NCBI GenBank assembly: GCA_016893485.2
Contig: JAFEKX020000001.1
Span: 992,001 to 1,056,000 of the forward strand
From: Streptomyces sp. P3
Lineage (GTDB): Bacteria > Actinomycetota > Actinomycetes > Streptomycetales > Streptomycetaceae
Direction of reading: 5' to 3'
DNA: 64,000 nucleotides
The stretch's first letter is position 1, and every line of letters starts with the position of its first letter. Shown here one piece after another: positions 30,044-39,296 of the stretch. The notes beneath the pieces were generated by a model. It worked only from the letters and a program-made list of their open reading frames with translations, did not search any database and was not told the origin of the DNA. Made by a program: the position numbers and the translations under genes.

Positions 30044-31516
30044 ATGAGCAACAACAGGGGCAGAGGGCTGCAGGCCAATGCCCTCGGTACGTTCGACACC
30101 GTGGTGATGGCCGTGGCGGGCAGCGCCCCGGCGTACTCGCTGGCCGCGACCACCGCGGTCCTGGTCGGCGCGGTGGGGCTGGCCAGTCCGGCGGCCCTCC
30201 TCTACTGCGCGATACCGATGCTGGGCATCGCGCTCGCCTTCAGCTATCTCGGCCGTATCGACGTGAACGCGGGGGCGAGTTACTCCTGGGTGGGCCGCAC
30301 CCTGCACCCCTTTCTGGGCTTCATCAGCGGCTGGGCCCTGGTGGTCTCCGCGACCATCTTCATGGTCGCCGGGTCACTGCCCGCCGGGTCGATGACGCTG
30401 TCCCTCTTCGACCAGAGTCTCGCGGACAACACGGCGTTGTCGACGGTGGTCGGCGCCGCCTGGTTCATCCTCATGCTGCTGGTGGTGCTCGGCGGGGCCC
30501 GGCTCACCGTCCGCGCCCAACTGATCATGTCCGGCGTGGAGTTGGGGATCCTGGCGCTGTTCGCCGTGTTCGCCGTCGTCCACACCGACAACGCCCGCGC
30601 CTTCGACTGGTCCTGGCTGGGCTTCAGCCACTTCGACGGGGTGTCCGGCTTCGCGTCGGGCGCGCTCATCGCCGCGTTCTACTACTGGGGCTGGGACGTC
30701 ACCAGCAACCTCAGCGAGGAGACCCGCAACAGCCGTCGTACGACCGGACTCGCGGGCCTGATCGGCGTCGGCATCGTCTTCCTGCTCTTCGAGGTGTTCA
30801 CCATCGCGGTGAACGTCATCCTCACCTCGCGGCAGATCGAGAGCAACGACGCAAACGTGCTGGCCGTCCTCGGCGACGAGATCTGGCCCGGCTGGGGCGG
30901 CAAGCTGCTGATCGTGTCGGTGATGCTGTCCACCATCGCCACCCTGGAGACGACCCTCATCCAGGTCACGCGCTCCCTGTTCGCGATGGGCCGCGACCGC
31001 ACGATGCCGGCCGCGCTCGGCCGGGTGCACCGCACCTGGAACACGCCCTGGGTCGCGATCACCGTGGTCGGCGGGGTGGCGCTGGCGATGTTCATCGCCT
31101 CCAACGCGCTCGGTTCGGTGGGCGAGATCCTCTCCGACGCGATCTCGGCGATCGGTCTGCAGATCGCCGTGTACTACGGCCTTGCGGGCCTCGCGGTCGT
31201 CGTCGCCTACCGCAAGATGCTGTTCAAGTCCGCGGCGAACCTCCTCTTCGGCGGGCTGTGGCCGCTGTTCGGCGCGCTGTTCATGTTCTGGATCTTCGTC
31301 GAGTCGCTGGGCGACCTGAGTGACGCGGCGATCGCCATCGGCATCGGCGGACTGGCCGTGGGGCTGATCCCGATGCTCTGGTACTGGAAGCAGGGCAGCG
31401 ACTACTACCGGCCCTCGCGCCTCGACGCGACGCACACCGTCGAGACGGACTACGTCCCCGACGACTTCGTGCCCGAACAGTCCCGGGTCCATCAGGGTCT
31501 CCCGACCGATTTCTGA
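30044..31516 (+). CDS. APC-superfamily amino acid permease
   Basis: A 490-residue membrane protein with about 12 predicted helices. The N-terminal GTFDTVVMAVAGSAPAYSLAATTA carries the substrate-binding unwound helix-1 motif of the APC family. YYWGWDVTSNLSEETRNSRR and TLETTLIQVTRSLFAMGRDRTMP are typical of APC permeases. The C-terminal tail is soluble. Substrate is probably an amino acid or amine; not resolvable from sequence. A promoter and overlapping inverted repeat precede it. The next gene starts 10 bases after its stop, so they form an operon. Confidence 0.88.
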   Translation: MSNNRGRGLQANALGTFDTVVMAVAGSAPAYSLAATTAVLVGAVGLASPAALLYCAIPMLGIALAFSYLGRIDVNAGASYSWVGRTLHPFLGFISGWALVVSATIFMVAGSLPAGSMTLSLFDQSLADNTALSTVVGAAWFILMLLVVLGGARLTVRAQLIMSGVELGILALFAVFAVVHTDNARAFDWSWLGFSHFDGVSGFASGALIAAFYYWGWDVTSNLSEETRNSRRTTGLAGLIGVGIVFLLFEVFTIAVNVILTSRQIESNDANVLAVLGDEIWPGWGGKLLIVSVMLSTIATLETTLIQVTRSLFAMGRDRTMPAALGRVHRTWNTPWVAITVVGGVALAMFIASNALGSVGEILSDAISAIGLQIAVYYGLAGLAVVVAYRKMLFKSAANLLFGGLWPLFGALFMFWIFVESLGDLSDAAIAIGIGGLAVGLIPMLWYWKQGSDYYRPSRLDATHTVETDYVPDDFVPEQSRVHQGLPTDF

Positions 31517-31526
31517 GGGGCACCCG

Positions 31527-32482
31527 ATGACGCGAGACCGTTTCACCCCCGACTTCGACCCCGACTGCGGGGACGCGCCCTCAGTTCGACCCGCCACGAC
31601 ATCGTCATCGGCCGCTGGCAGGGCCTGCGCGATCTGCTGCGCAACACTGGCGCGCACTGGCTCGCCCGGGGTCACCGGGTGCGGACGCTCGCCCAGGCCT
31701 GCGCAAGCAGTTCGACCGTCGAGTCATGGCTCGCCGCCGAACCGCACAGCGCCGACGCGCTCGCACTGCGGGCGGCGACGGAGACGGCGCGGGCGTTCAA
31801 CGTGGCCATCGCGGCGGGCCGGGGCGTGCCGATCGACCGGAACCGCATCGACTCGGCCGTGATGGCCTGCCTCCAGGCCTCGGACTCGTACCCGGACGAC
31901 CCCACCCCTGGATCTCCCTGATCTCCGTCGCCCGCCTCTATCCGTCGGGCGTACGACGCCAGGAACTCGCCCGATGGTGGGACGAGTTGCACCGGCGCGA
32001 CCCGTACAGCGTCGAGGGCCATCTCCAGGTCCTCCACTACTACTCGTCCCGCTGGCACGGCAGTCACGGCCTGATGTACGACTTCGCCCGCGACGCGGCG
32101 GGCGTCGCACCGCCCGGCTGCACCCTGCCGGTCCTGGTGCAGTACGCCCGCGTCGAGGAGTACCGCTACGCCCTCGACGCGGCGAAGGGCCGGCAGGCCG
32201 CGGTCGGCCTCGGCCAGCACTGGACCCACGACGGCGCGGTCAGCGACGTCCGCCGCACCTGGCAACGCTGGATCGCGGCCCGCGAGGACGGCCCCGTCCC
32301 ACCCGGCGAACTCCGCGACCTCAACTACCTGGCCCACGCGGCGTGTTACGCGGGCACGGCAGACATCTCGGCGGCGGTTCTGGGCATGATGGGACGCCGG
32401 GCGACCCCACTCCGTGGTCGTACACGGGGATGCGGAGAAGCAGATCGTGAAGTGGCGGAAGGATCTTGGGGTGCGGGCCTGA
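31527..32482 (+). CDS. Conserved protein of unknown function, four frameshifts
   Basis: 319 residues after restoring four single-base losses (near 31580, 31712, 31912 region and 32400-32430); each frame step is -1, matching base loss. Visible blocks: DIVIGRWQGLRDLLRNTGAHWLARGHRVRTLAQA, RNRIDSAVMACLQASDSYPDDPTPWISLISVARLYP, VEGHLQVLHYYSSRWHGSHGLMYDFARDAA and EKQIVKWRKDLGVRA at the end. Mostly helical, TPR-like in feel, without signal or membrane segments. Not recognised as a named family. Co-transcribed with the amino acid permease, so a role linked to that transporter is possible. Confidence 0.65.
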
Positions 32483-32488
32483 CGGACC

Positions 32489-33648
32489 CTATTCGGCGGG
32501 CTGTTCCGCCGGTCGGGCCAGGCCGGCCGTCCACTTGGCTTCGATGCGGCCGAACTTCCAGACCAGGAGGGCGACGATCCAGGTGACGAAGAAGAGGCCG
32601 ACGATGACGAAGCCGATGATGTTGAGGTCGAGGCCCGCGACCCAGTCCCAGAAGAAGCCGTGGAGGTCGAGCTTCTCGGCGAACAGGCCCAGCAGTTCGA
32701 CCGTGCCGATGATCAGGGCGACGGCGACGGAGAGGCCGGTGATCGTGAGGTTGTAGTAGACCTTGCGGACCGGCTTGAGAAGGCCCAGCCGTAGGCGAAG
32801 TTCATGAACGTGCCGTCGATCGTGTCGAGCAACGACATACCGGCGGCGAACAGGACCGGCAGGCACAGGATCGCGTACCAGGGCAGGCCGGACGCCGCGC
32901 CCGAGCCGGCCAGCACCAGCAGCGCGATCTCCGTCGCGGTGTCGAAGCCGAGGCCGAACAGCAGGCCCAGCGGGTACATCTGCCAGGACTTGGTGATCGA
33001 CTTCATCAAGCGGCCGAGGATGCGGTTCATGAAGCCGCGGTTGTTGAGCTGTTCCTCCAGCGCGGCCTCGTCGAAGTTCCCCGAGCGCATCCCGCGGAAC
33101 ACCTTCCAGATCCCGGCGAGGATGACCAGGTTGATGCCGGCGATGACGTAGAGGAAGGTGCCCGAGACGGTCGTGCCGATGAGGCCGGTGACGTCGTGGA
33201 GCTGGGAGTTGTCGTCGCGGACCGGGTTGGCGAGGGCCTTGACGCCAAGGGAGAGCAGGAGGGTCAGGCCGAAGACGACGGAGGAGTGGCCGAGCGAGAA
33301 CCAGAAGCCCACCGACAGCGGGCGCTTGCCCTCGCTCATCAGCTTGCGGGTCGTGTTGTCGATCGCCGCGATGTGGTCAGCGTCGAAGGCGTGCCGCATG
33401 CCGAGCGTGTACGCGGTCACGCCCATGCCGATGCCGAAGGACTTCTCGCCGACGCTGTAGTGGCCCGGTGCGACGATCCACACGAGCGTGAACCAGCCGA
33501 TCACATGCAGCCCCAGCACGAACGCGGCCATCCCGCCGACCCGGGTCCACTCCTGCCGCGTCATGGACGTACGGACGCGGTACCAGAGCGAGGGCTTCGC
33601 GCCGGCCGTGGCGGGGAGGGTCGACGTGGATTCAGGGGCGGCCGTCAT
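32489..33648 (-). CDS. NiCoT-family nickel/cobalt transporter, one frameshift
   Basis: A 386-residue permease with eight predicted helices after restoring one base near 32795. Signature motifs: RHAFDADHIAAIDN in helix 2 (the HX4DH metal-selecting motif), LGHSSVVFGL, LGFDTATEIALLVLAG and LFAAGMSLLDTIDGTFMNFAYGW, matching HoxN/NixA. It imports Ni2+ and/or Co2+ across the cytoplasmic membrane. Upstream lie a 6-bp inverted repeat (33689-33705) and a Nur-box-like site (33725-33741), suggesting nickel control. Its stop is 7 bases from the convergent gene. Confidence 0.9.
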
Positions 33649-33688
33649 CTAGGGAGGGTCTTTCTTCCGGGTACGGGTGTGGCTGCGC

Positions 33689-33741
33689 GGTTGCTGCGAG
33701 CAACCTCGTGCCATCCTCCCGTACCTGCAACCCATTCGCAG
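33689..33741. promoter_or_regulatory. Candidate nickel-response region (Nur-box-like)
   Basis: CTGCAA-CCCAT-TCGCAG at 33725-33741 matches the Nur half-site arrangement TTGCAA-N5-TTGCAA at 9 of 12 positions. GGTTGC-TGCGA-GCAACC at 33689-33705 is a perfect inverted repeat. Both are upstream of the NiCoT start at 33648. The consensus is from memory of the S. coelicolor Nur literature. Confidence 0.4.
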
Positions 33742-33796
33742 TAACGGTCAGTAAAGTCCACGGCAGGTCTTGCCCAAAGGAGAGGAAAGTGACTGG

Positions 33797-35068
33797 TCAG
33801 ACCGCCATCATTCCCCGGCCGAGCCAGTCCTTGGCGTCCTTCACTCCGGGCAGCGCGTAGAAGTAGCCGCCGCCCGTCGGGGAGATGTAGTCGACGAGGG
33901 GTTCGTCGATCAGCCTCGTCTGGGTCGCCTCGAACTGACGGCGTACGTCCTGCTGGTAGCAGCAGAAGACCAGGCCCATGTCGAGGTTGCCTACGGCGTC
34001 GATGCCCCGGTCGTAGTTGTAGCCGCGGCGCAGGATCCGCGACATGTCGGTGGCGGCGGTGCGCGGGTTGGCGAGGCGTATGTGGGCGTCGAGCGGGATC
34101 GCCGTGCCCTTCGGGTCCTTCGCGTAGTGCGGGATGTCCGTCTCCTTGGCGCCGTCCAGCGGGGCGCCGGTGTCCTTGCGGCGGCCGAACATCAGCTCCT
34201 GCTCGCTCAGCGAGACCCGGTCCCAGAACTCGACGAGCATGCGGATGATCCGGATCACCTGGTAGCTGCCGCCGCTCGCCCAGGCCGGCTCACCCTGTCC
34301 GTCACCGACCCAGATCAGCCGGTCGGTCTCGCGGGCGGACTTCACGTCCGGGTTGGCGATGCCGTCCTTGAAGCCGAGCAGGTTGCGCTGGGTGCCGGTG
34401 GGGCGCGGGGTGTTCTGGAAGCCGTCGATGCGCCACTTGATCTGCATGCCGCCCCGGGTGTGCCGGGCGATGTCGCGCAGCGCGTGCAGCACCGTGTCCT
34501 GACGCGCTCCGCACACCTGGAGCGACAGGTCTCCGTGGCACTCGCCGGCGCGCAGGTTGTCGTTGGGGAACGTCTTCATCGGGGTCAGCCGGCGCGGCCT
34601 GGCCTTCGCGAGTCCGTACCGGTCGTCGAAGAGGGACGCGCCCACACCGACGGTGACCGTGAGGGCGTCGGCCGGGACGTCCGGTCCGAGGATGCCGTTG
34701 TCGGCGGGCGGCGCGCCGACGCCGAGGTCGGCGGGGGTGCCGCCGGAGGTGAGGAGGCGGGCCCGTTCGGTGATCGTGCGCAGCAGGTCGGCCAGTTCGG
34801 CCCGGTTGTCGGCGATGACGTCGAGGGAGACGAAGGTCGCGGCGGCCGGGGCGGGGGTGAGGATGCCGGCCTGGTGGGCGCCGTGGAAGGGGACCTTGCC
34901 GGTGTCCGTCGTGTCCGCGGCCTGCGCCTGCCCGCTGCCACCGGTCTCGGCGAGCGCGAACGCCCCGCCTGCCAGCACCGCCCCGGCGGCTCCGGCACCG
35001 AGCGCCGTCCGAACGAAGGAACGGCGACCGGCTCCGGCGGGACAGCGAGGGGTTTCGGCAGACGGCAT
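33797..35068 (-). CDS. efeB: EfeB, Dyp-type heme peroxidase of the ferrous iron uptake system
   Basis: 423 residues, exported by the Tat route: [21 protein letters not shown] with the twin Arg at 15-16. The mature protein has the Dyp motif GFKDGIANP, the proximal His region [12 protein letters not shown] and [12 protein letters not shown], and [16 protein letters not shown]. In EfeUOB systems it oxidises Fe2+ (or acts on heme) outside the membrane for delivery to EfeU. It lies downstream of the fused efeUO gene on the same strand with 144 bases between. The frame is intact. Confidence 0.9.
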   Translation of the reverse strand: MPSAETPRCPAGAGRRSFVRTALGAGAAGAVLAGGAFALAETGGSGQAQAADTTDTGKVPFHGAHQAGILTPAPAAATFVSLDVIADNRAELADLLRTITERARLLTSGGTPADLGVGAPPADNGILGPDVPADALTVTVGVGASLFDDRYGLAKARPRRLTPMKTFPNDNLRAGECHGDLSLQVCGARQDTVLHALRDIARHTRGGMQIKWRIDGFQNTPRPTGTQRNLLGFKDGIANPDVKSARETDRLIWVGDGQGEPAWASGGSYQVIRIIRMLVEFWDRVSLSEQELMFGRRKDTGAPLDGAKETDIPHYAKDPKGTAIPLDAHIRLANPRTAATDMSRILRRGYNYDRGIDAVGNLDMGLVFCCYQQDVRRQFEATQTRLIDEPLVDYISPTGGGYFYALPGVKDAKDWLGRGMMAV

Positions 35069-35212
35069 CGGAGGGGTCCCTTCAATGTGGTTGCTCTGGG
35101 TGGCGCGGGTGTTGTGGGGGCGCGGATGGTGTGGGGGCGGGGTTGCTGTCGGCGCCCTGCGTTTCCTCGGTGCCGGGAGTGCGGTCGGCACCCCGCATGC
35201 CCTCGGTGCTCA

Positions 35213-37233
35213 TCAGGCCGACTTCCTGATCTCCAGCAGGTCCGGCACCGGCGCCAGGGCCTCCAGCAACTGCCCGGTCGCGCCGTCGAGTCGGGCCTTC
35301 GCCGTGCCGTCCAGCTGCTCGACCGGTGTCCAACTCCCGCCCTGGTGCGCCGAGTCGAGCAGCTTCTGCAGCCGGGCGATGGCCGCGTCGACGCCGGGAA
35401 GCAGCTGCGGGGACTCCTTGGTCAGGAGCGGCTTGAGTACGGTGAGCAACTCGCGGGTGCCGGCGAGGTTGCTGTCGACGGTCGCGAGGTTGGTGCCGCT
35501 GCCCTCGTCGGTGTCGCCTGTCAGCTCGAACTGCAGGGCGTTCTCGAGGATTTCGTGGGCTCGCAGCGGCAGGTCACCGGGGTCGAAGTCCTGGGTGGGG
35601 AACGCCTTGCCCAATCCACGACAGCGGCGGCCAGTTGTCGCGCGGGCGCCTTCAACTCGCCTGCCGACTGCCCGTGCCACAGCCCGTACTCGATGCGGTG
35701 GAACCCGGCGAAGTCCTTGTCCCGGACTCCCCCGGCCAGCCCGTCGGCCCGGCCGTTGATCTTCTGGTCGAAGTCCTCGAAGGTGCCGTAGGCCGCGCCG
35801 AGGAGGAGTAGGTGCGGTGCGCGGTGAGCCAGTCGGTGCGTGCCTTGGCGAGGTGGTTGCCGGAGATGTCGTCGCTGAGCTGCCGGGTCTGGGTGACGAG
35901 CGTGGCCAGGCCCTGGTCGACGTACGCCTTGTAGGTCTTGAGGGGGCGGCGAGGTCGTTCTCGGAGACGGGGACGACCGCCTTCACCGCACCTCCCCCGC
36001 CGCTGACGTGGACCGTGGCGGAGGTGACGGCCTTCGCGCCGGTGGGCACGCAGCGCCAGGCGTACGAGCCGCCCGAGACGGTGGCGACGAGGTCCCGGGT
36101 GGTGCCGGGAGCGAGGCCCTCGACCTCGCCGTAGACCGCGCTGGTCGCCGGGTCGATGAGGTACACCTCGGCGGTCCTGTCGCCGGTGTTGTGCATCTGG
36201 AAGGTCTGCCGCCCGGTGTCGGGCGCGGTGAAGCCCTTGCCGCACTCGGTCTCGGAGACGGCCACCGTCTCCGAACTCGCGGGCTTGGGGCGGGAGATGG
36301 CGACGACCAGACCGGCCACGACGGCGGGTACGGCGACCACGGCGACCGGGAGCACCCAGACGGGACGACGGCGCGGGGCCGGGACGGGTTCGCGCACATC
36401 GGGGGCCGGGGACGCGGCGGGCTTGGCCTTCACCCCACGCACGAACAGGGGCATCACGACGGCGAGGTAGCCGACGTAGCCCGCCACCTGGAGCCAGGTC
36501 ATCGTGGGCATCAGGTTGAGGACGCCCTGGATGAGGGTGCTGTACCACGAGCCCGCGTCGACGCTGCCGCTGAGGTCGAAGGCGTAGGCGGTCCGGCCCG
36601 GGAGGATGCCGCCCTCCTGGAGGTCGCGCAGGCCGTAGCCGAGGACGCCGGCCGCGATGACGATGAGGACGGCGCCGGTGGCGGTGAAGAACTTCGTCAG
36701 GTTGATCCGGAGGACCCGGCGGTACAGGCCCCAGCAGAGGGCCGCCGCGAGGACGAGGCCGATGGCGGCGCCGGCCGGGGGCCGGAGGACTCACCGGCCG
36801 CGCGGGCGGTGGTCCACAGGAACAGGGCCGTCTCCAGGCCCTCGCGGCCCACCGCGAGGAACGAGGTGAGCATCAGCATGCCCGCGCCCATGGTGAGCGC
36901 GCCGGTCACCTTCTCCTTGATCTCACCGGAGAAGGTGCGGGCCGAGCGGCGCATCCAGAAGACCATCGCGGTGACGAACGCGACGGCGATCACGCTGAGG
37001 ACGCCACCGAAGGATTCCTGCGCGGTGGCGGAGAGGTTCGCCGCGGTGAAGGTGAGGACGGCGCCGAAGCTCATCGCGAGGGCGATCGCGGCGAGGACGC
37101 CCGTCCACACCTGCGGCAGCCGGGACTTGGCGTCGGCGCGGACGAGGGTGGCGATCAGGATCGAGACGATGAGTCCCGCCTCAAGCCCTTCCCGCAGCCC
37201 GATCAGAAAACTCGGAAACGCGTCGTCCCACAT
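35213..37233 (-). CDS. efeUO: EfeU-EfeO fusion: iron permease plus cupredoxin/M75 binding protein, four frameshifts
   Basis: 2021 bases plus four restored bases gives exactly 675 codons. Residues 1-270 are EfeU with two REGLE iron-binding motifs (GLREGLEAGL and VGREGLETAL) in membrane helices. After QVAGYVGYLAVVMPLFVRG and a Pro-rich linker comes an extra helix (VWVLPVAVVAVPAVVAGLVVAI), then EfeO: a cupredoxin-like domain (ETECGKGF, GRQTFQMHNTGDRTAEVYLI) and an imelysin/M75 domain containing HRIEYGLWHGQ and LRAHEILENALQFELTG. No stop or ribosome binding site separates the parts. GGAGG lies 9 bases before ATG 37233. Breaks are near 36780, 35945, 35810 and 35615. Confidence 0.83.
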
Positions 37234-37252
37234 CGGGTGCGACCCCTCCTGG

Positions 37253-37271
37253 TTAGTGCAGGCATGCCTTA
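37253..37271. promoter_or_regulatory. Iron-box-like site upstream of efeUO
   Basis: TTAGTGCAGGCATGCCTTA matches 12 of 19 positions of the DmdR1/IdeR iron-box consensus TTAGGTTAGGCTCACCTAA (recalled) and contains the palindrome AGGCATGCCT. It ends 20 bases from the efeUO ATG, a position suited to iron-dependent repression. Confidence 0.6.
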
Positions 37272-37287
37272 CTTCGCGGACCATCAT

Positions 37288-37305
37288 GACTACATGCATG
37301 TAGTC
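37288..37305. promoter_or_regulatory. 18-bp palindrome, BlaI-box-like copy 1
   Basis: GACTACATGCATGTAGTC is fully self-complementary and contains CTACA-N4-TGTAG. It lies between the divergent efeUO and PAP2 genes and resembles BlaI/MecI operators (TACTACATATGTAGTA type). Confidence 0.6.
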
Positions 37306-37365
37306 GGCCAGTCATGAAGTGGCAACGACCGGGCAAAACCACGGAACTCTCCCCTCGCGCCCATC

Positions 37366-37400
37366 GTCTACAGTTGAGTAGACCGTCTACAGATTTGTAG
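37366..37400. promoter_or_regulatory. Two adjacent BlaI-box-like inverted repeats before the PAP2 operon
   Basis: GTCTAC-AGTTGA-GTAGAC (37366-37383, perfect 6-bp arms) and CTACA-GATT-TGTAG (37387-37400, perfect 5-bp arms) are nearly contiguous, 19 bases apart on centre. They share the CTACA/TGTAG half-site with copies at 37288, 42770, 42795 and 53819. Confidence 0.6.
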
Positions 37401-37426
37401 TCATGATGGCGAAGGGGTTCACGACG

Positions 37427-37504
37427 ATGACCACACTCTTGGACCCGGCGCCCCTGCTCGTCACGGCGGCGGTGGGCGCGCTCGGCGAGGAGGTGTGCGG
37501 ATGA
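37427..37504 (+). CDS. Possible 25-residue leader peptide overlapping the PAP2 start
   Basis: ATG 37427 (AAGGGG upstream) encodes MTTLLDPAPLLVTAAVGALGEEVCG; its TGA overlaps ATG 37501 as ATGA. An in-frame ATG at 37406 is an alternative. It could couple translation to the PAP2 gene. No family recognised. Confidence 0.35.
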   Translation: MTTLLDPAPLLVTAAVGALGEEVCG

Positions 37505-38106
37505 TCCTCGTCGCCTTCCAGGGATCGTCGATCGACGGCGAGGCCTACATGGATGTGGTCGACTCGGCCCACCACGCGCCCGGTTGGCTCGACAGCGCGG
37601 TGTCGGTGTGGTCGACGTACGGGCTCGCGGTGTTCGCCGTGCTGATGGTCGTGGGCTGGTGGCGGGCGCGCCGGGTCGGTGCGGAGGCGGCGGTGACGGC
37701 GCTGGCCGTGCCGGTGGTCGTGGTCGCCGCGTACGGCATCGACTCGCTGCTCAAGTCGGCGGTGCGGGAGAGCAGGCCCTGCCGGAGTCTGCGGGTGGTG
37801 ACCCTGGAGGCCTGTCCGGCGCCGGGCGACTGGTCCTTCCCCAGCAACCACGCGACGATCGCCGCCGCGGCCGCGGTCGCCCTGTTCTTCGTCTCCCGTC
37901 GCCTCGGCGCGGTCGCCGCCGTGGCCGCGCTGGCGATGGCGCTCTCCCGGGTCTGGGTCGGGGTCCACTACCCGCACGACGTCGTCGCGGGCGTCGCGGT
38001 CGGCGCGCTCCTGGCCTTCGGCGCGATGGCGCTGCTGAGACGACGGCCGGAATCCCTGGCCCGGCGGATCACGGCCGGCCGGCTGCGACCCCTGCTGGTG
38101 TCATGA
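37501..38106 (+). CDS. PAP2-family phosphatase, first of pair
   Basis: A 201-residue membrane phosphatase with about five helices. Catalytic motifs of the PAP2/vanadium haloperoxidase superfamily are complete: KSAVRESRP (KX6RP), FPSNHATIAA (PSGH-type) and SRVWVGVHYPHD (SRX5HX3D). Substrates are lipid phosphates such as undecaprenyl or phosphatidyl phosphates on the outer membrane face. GAGGAGG lies 8 bases before ATG 37501. Its stop overlaps the next PAP2 start by ATGA, so the two are coupled. Three BlaI-box-like repeats lie upstream. Confidence 0.9.
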   Translation: MILVAFQGSSIDGEAYMDVVDSAHHAPGWLDSAVSVWSTYGLAVFAVLMVVGWWRARRVGAEAAVTALAVPVVVVAAYGIDSLLKSAVRESRPCRSLRVVTLEACPAPGDWSFPSNHATIAAAAAVALFFVSRRLGAVAAVAALAMALSRVWVGVHYPHDVVAGVAVGALLAFGAMALLRRRPESLARRITAGRLRPLLVS

Positions 38107-38789
38107 AACGCAAGGACATCTCCGAGCTGGCGGGCAGCGCGGGCCTCGGCGCCTGGACCGCGTTCGGCGTGCTGACCATGGTCGTGATCGGACACGACGG
38201 CGCCCCGCTGTTCGGGGACGAGGACGCCCTGTCCTGGTCCGTCGCCCACCGCCCGGACCTCGCGTCGGCGCTGGCCCGGGGCCTGACCGCGACCGGCACG
38301 GGCGTCGTCCCGTACACATTCGTGATCCTCGCCGCCCTCCTCACCGGCCGCACCACACGCCAACGCGTCCTCGCCGCAGTCCTGGCCCCGACCTGCCTCG
38401 CCACCGGCCAGGGCCTGCGCTACGGCGTGATGTCCCTGATCGCACGCCCCCGCCCGGCGCTGAGCAACTGGGCGGGAAACGCGTCGGGTTGGTCCTTCCC
38501 CTCCGGCCACACCACCACGGCGGCGCTCACCGCCGGGCTGGTGATCCTCGCGATATGTGTGCGCTCGCCGCACGGAAGGACCCCGCTCTGCCTGGCCGTC
38601 GGTTGCTGGGGCATCCTGGTCGGTCTGACCAGGGTGTATCTGGGCGTCCACTGGTTCACGGACGTCGTCGGCGGCTGGCTCTTCGCCGTCGGCTGGCTCG
38701 GCGTGTGCCTGTGCGCGGCGGCCTGGTGGGTGCCGACGCGACTGATATCCGAGGGGTCCGAACTGCCTCAGGAACGCGCCCAGTTGTAG
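38103..38789 (+). CDS. PAP2-family phosphatase, second of pair
   Basis: A 228-residue membrane phosphatase with six likely helices. Motifs: RYGVMSLIARPRP, WSFPSGHTTTAALTAG and TRVYLGVHWFTDVVGG, all catalytic residues retained. It follows the first PAP2 gene with a 4-base overlap, so both are made from one transcript. It differs enough in N-terminus (MKRKDISELAGSAGLGAW) to suggest a different lipid phosphate substrate rather than a recent duplication. Confidence 0.9.
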   Translation: MKRKDISELAGSAGLGAWTAFGVLTMVVIGHDGAPLFGDEDALSWSVAHRPDLASALARGLTATGTGVVPYTFVILAALLTGRTTRQRVLAAVLAPTCLATGQGLRYGVMSLIARPRPALSNWAGNASGWSFPSGHTTTAALTAGLVILAICVRSPHGRTPLCLAVGCWGILVGLTRVYLGVHWFTDVVGGWLFAVGWLGVCLCAAAWWVPTRLISEGSELPQERAQL

Positions 38790-38902
38790 CCGCGCTCAGC
38801 CGATAACGGTGGCTGCCGAACGGCGGCCGACGGCAGGGCGTGCATCGACGGCACGAGAGTCCCCGGCCCACCGGACGGGAGGACTCCACCAGGCCCCACG
38901 CC

Positions 38903-39075
38903 TCAGCCGGTGCTGAGCCGGACGAGCACGGCGGTGTTCGCGCGGCGCAGCGACACCGCCACCTGCCCCTCGGCCGCGCCCCATGCGGCGTCCGCGTCCG
39001 AGGTCCCCGGATACAGCACGGTCGCGTGGACGGCGGCACCGCGCAGATGCGGGACCGTGAGCGTGCGGCCGGTGT
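38903..39075 (-). pseudogene. Remnant of a glycoside-hydrolase C-terminus
   Basis: The minus strand ends with RTLTVPHLRGAAVHATVLYP and TAVLVRLSTG, resembling the C-terminal beta-sandwich of melibiase-type glycoside hydrolases. No catalytic part precedes it: beyond about 39075 the other strand carries the tail of a LacI regulator. Assignment rests on resemblance only. Confidence 0.4.
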
Positions 39076-39100
39076 CGTCCGACCCCCGTCGCCACACCAT

Positions 39101-39271
39101 CGGTCCCACCCGTCCCTCACCACCGTACGGATGGACTTCCACGGTCTCGGCCGCGTCGCGTTCGGGCTGCTGCGTGCCCAACTCGACGCCGATCAGCGGG
39201 AGTCGGCACCGGTTCCGGCCGAACCCACCCTCGTCCTCCGGGAGAGCTCGGGCCCGCGGGTCGCCCGCTGA
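39101..39271 (+). pseudogene. Remnant of a LacI-family regulator C-terminus
   Basis: The plus strand carries PSLTTVRMDFHGLGRVAFGLL and then PTLVLRESSGP before a stop, the standard ending of LacI/GalR repressors (TTVRxDxxxxG ... LVVRxSTGP). The DNA-binding and sugar-binding domains are absent. Together with the facing hydrolase remnant it looks like the leftovers of a divergent sugar-utilisation pair after an internal deletion. Confidence 0.6.
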
Positions 39272-39296
39272 CCGGGGCCGCGGCCGGCCGTGCCGC

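Noticed and set aside
38840..39271. Treating the whole plus-strand frame as one 143-residue protein
   Set aside because: Only the last ~55 codons resemble LacI; the first part is antisense to the hydrolase remnant and lacks coding character.
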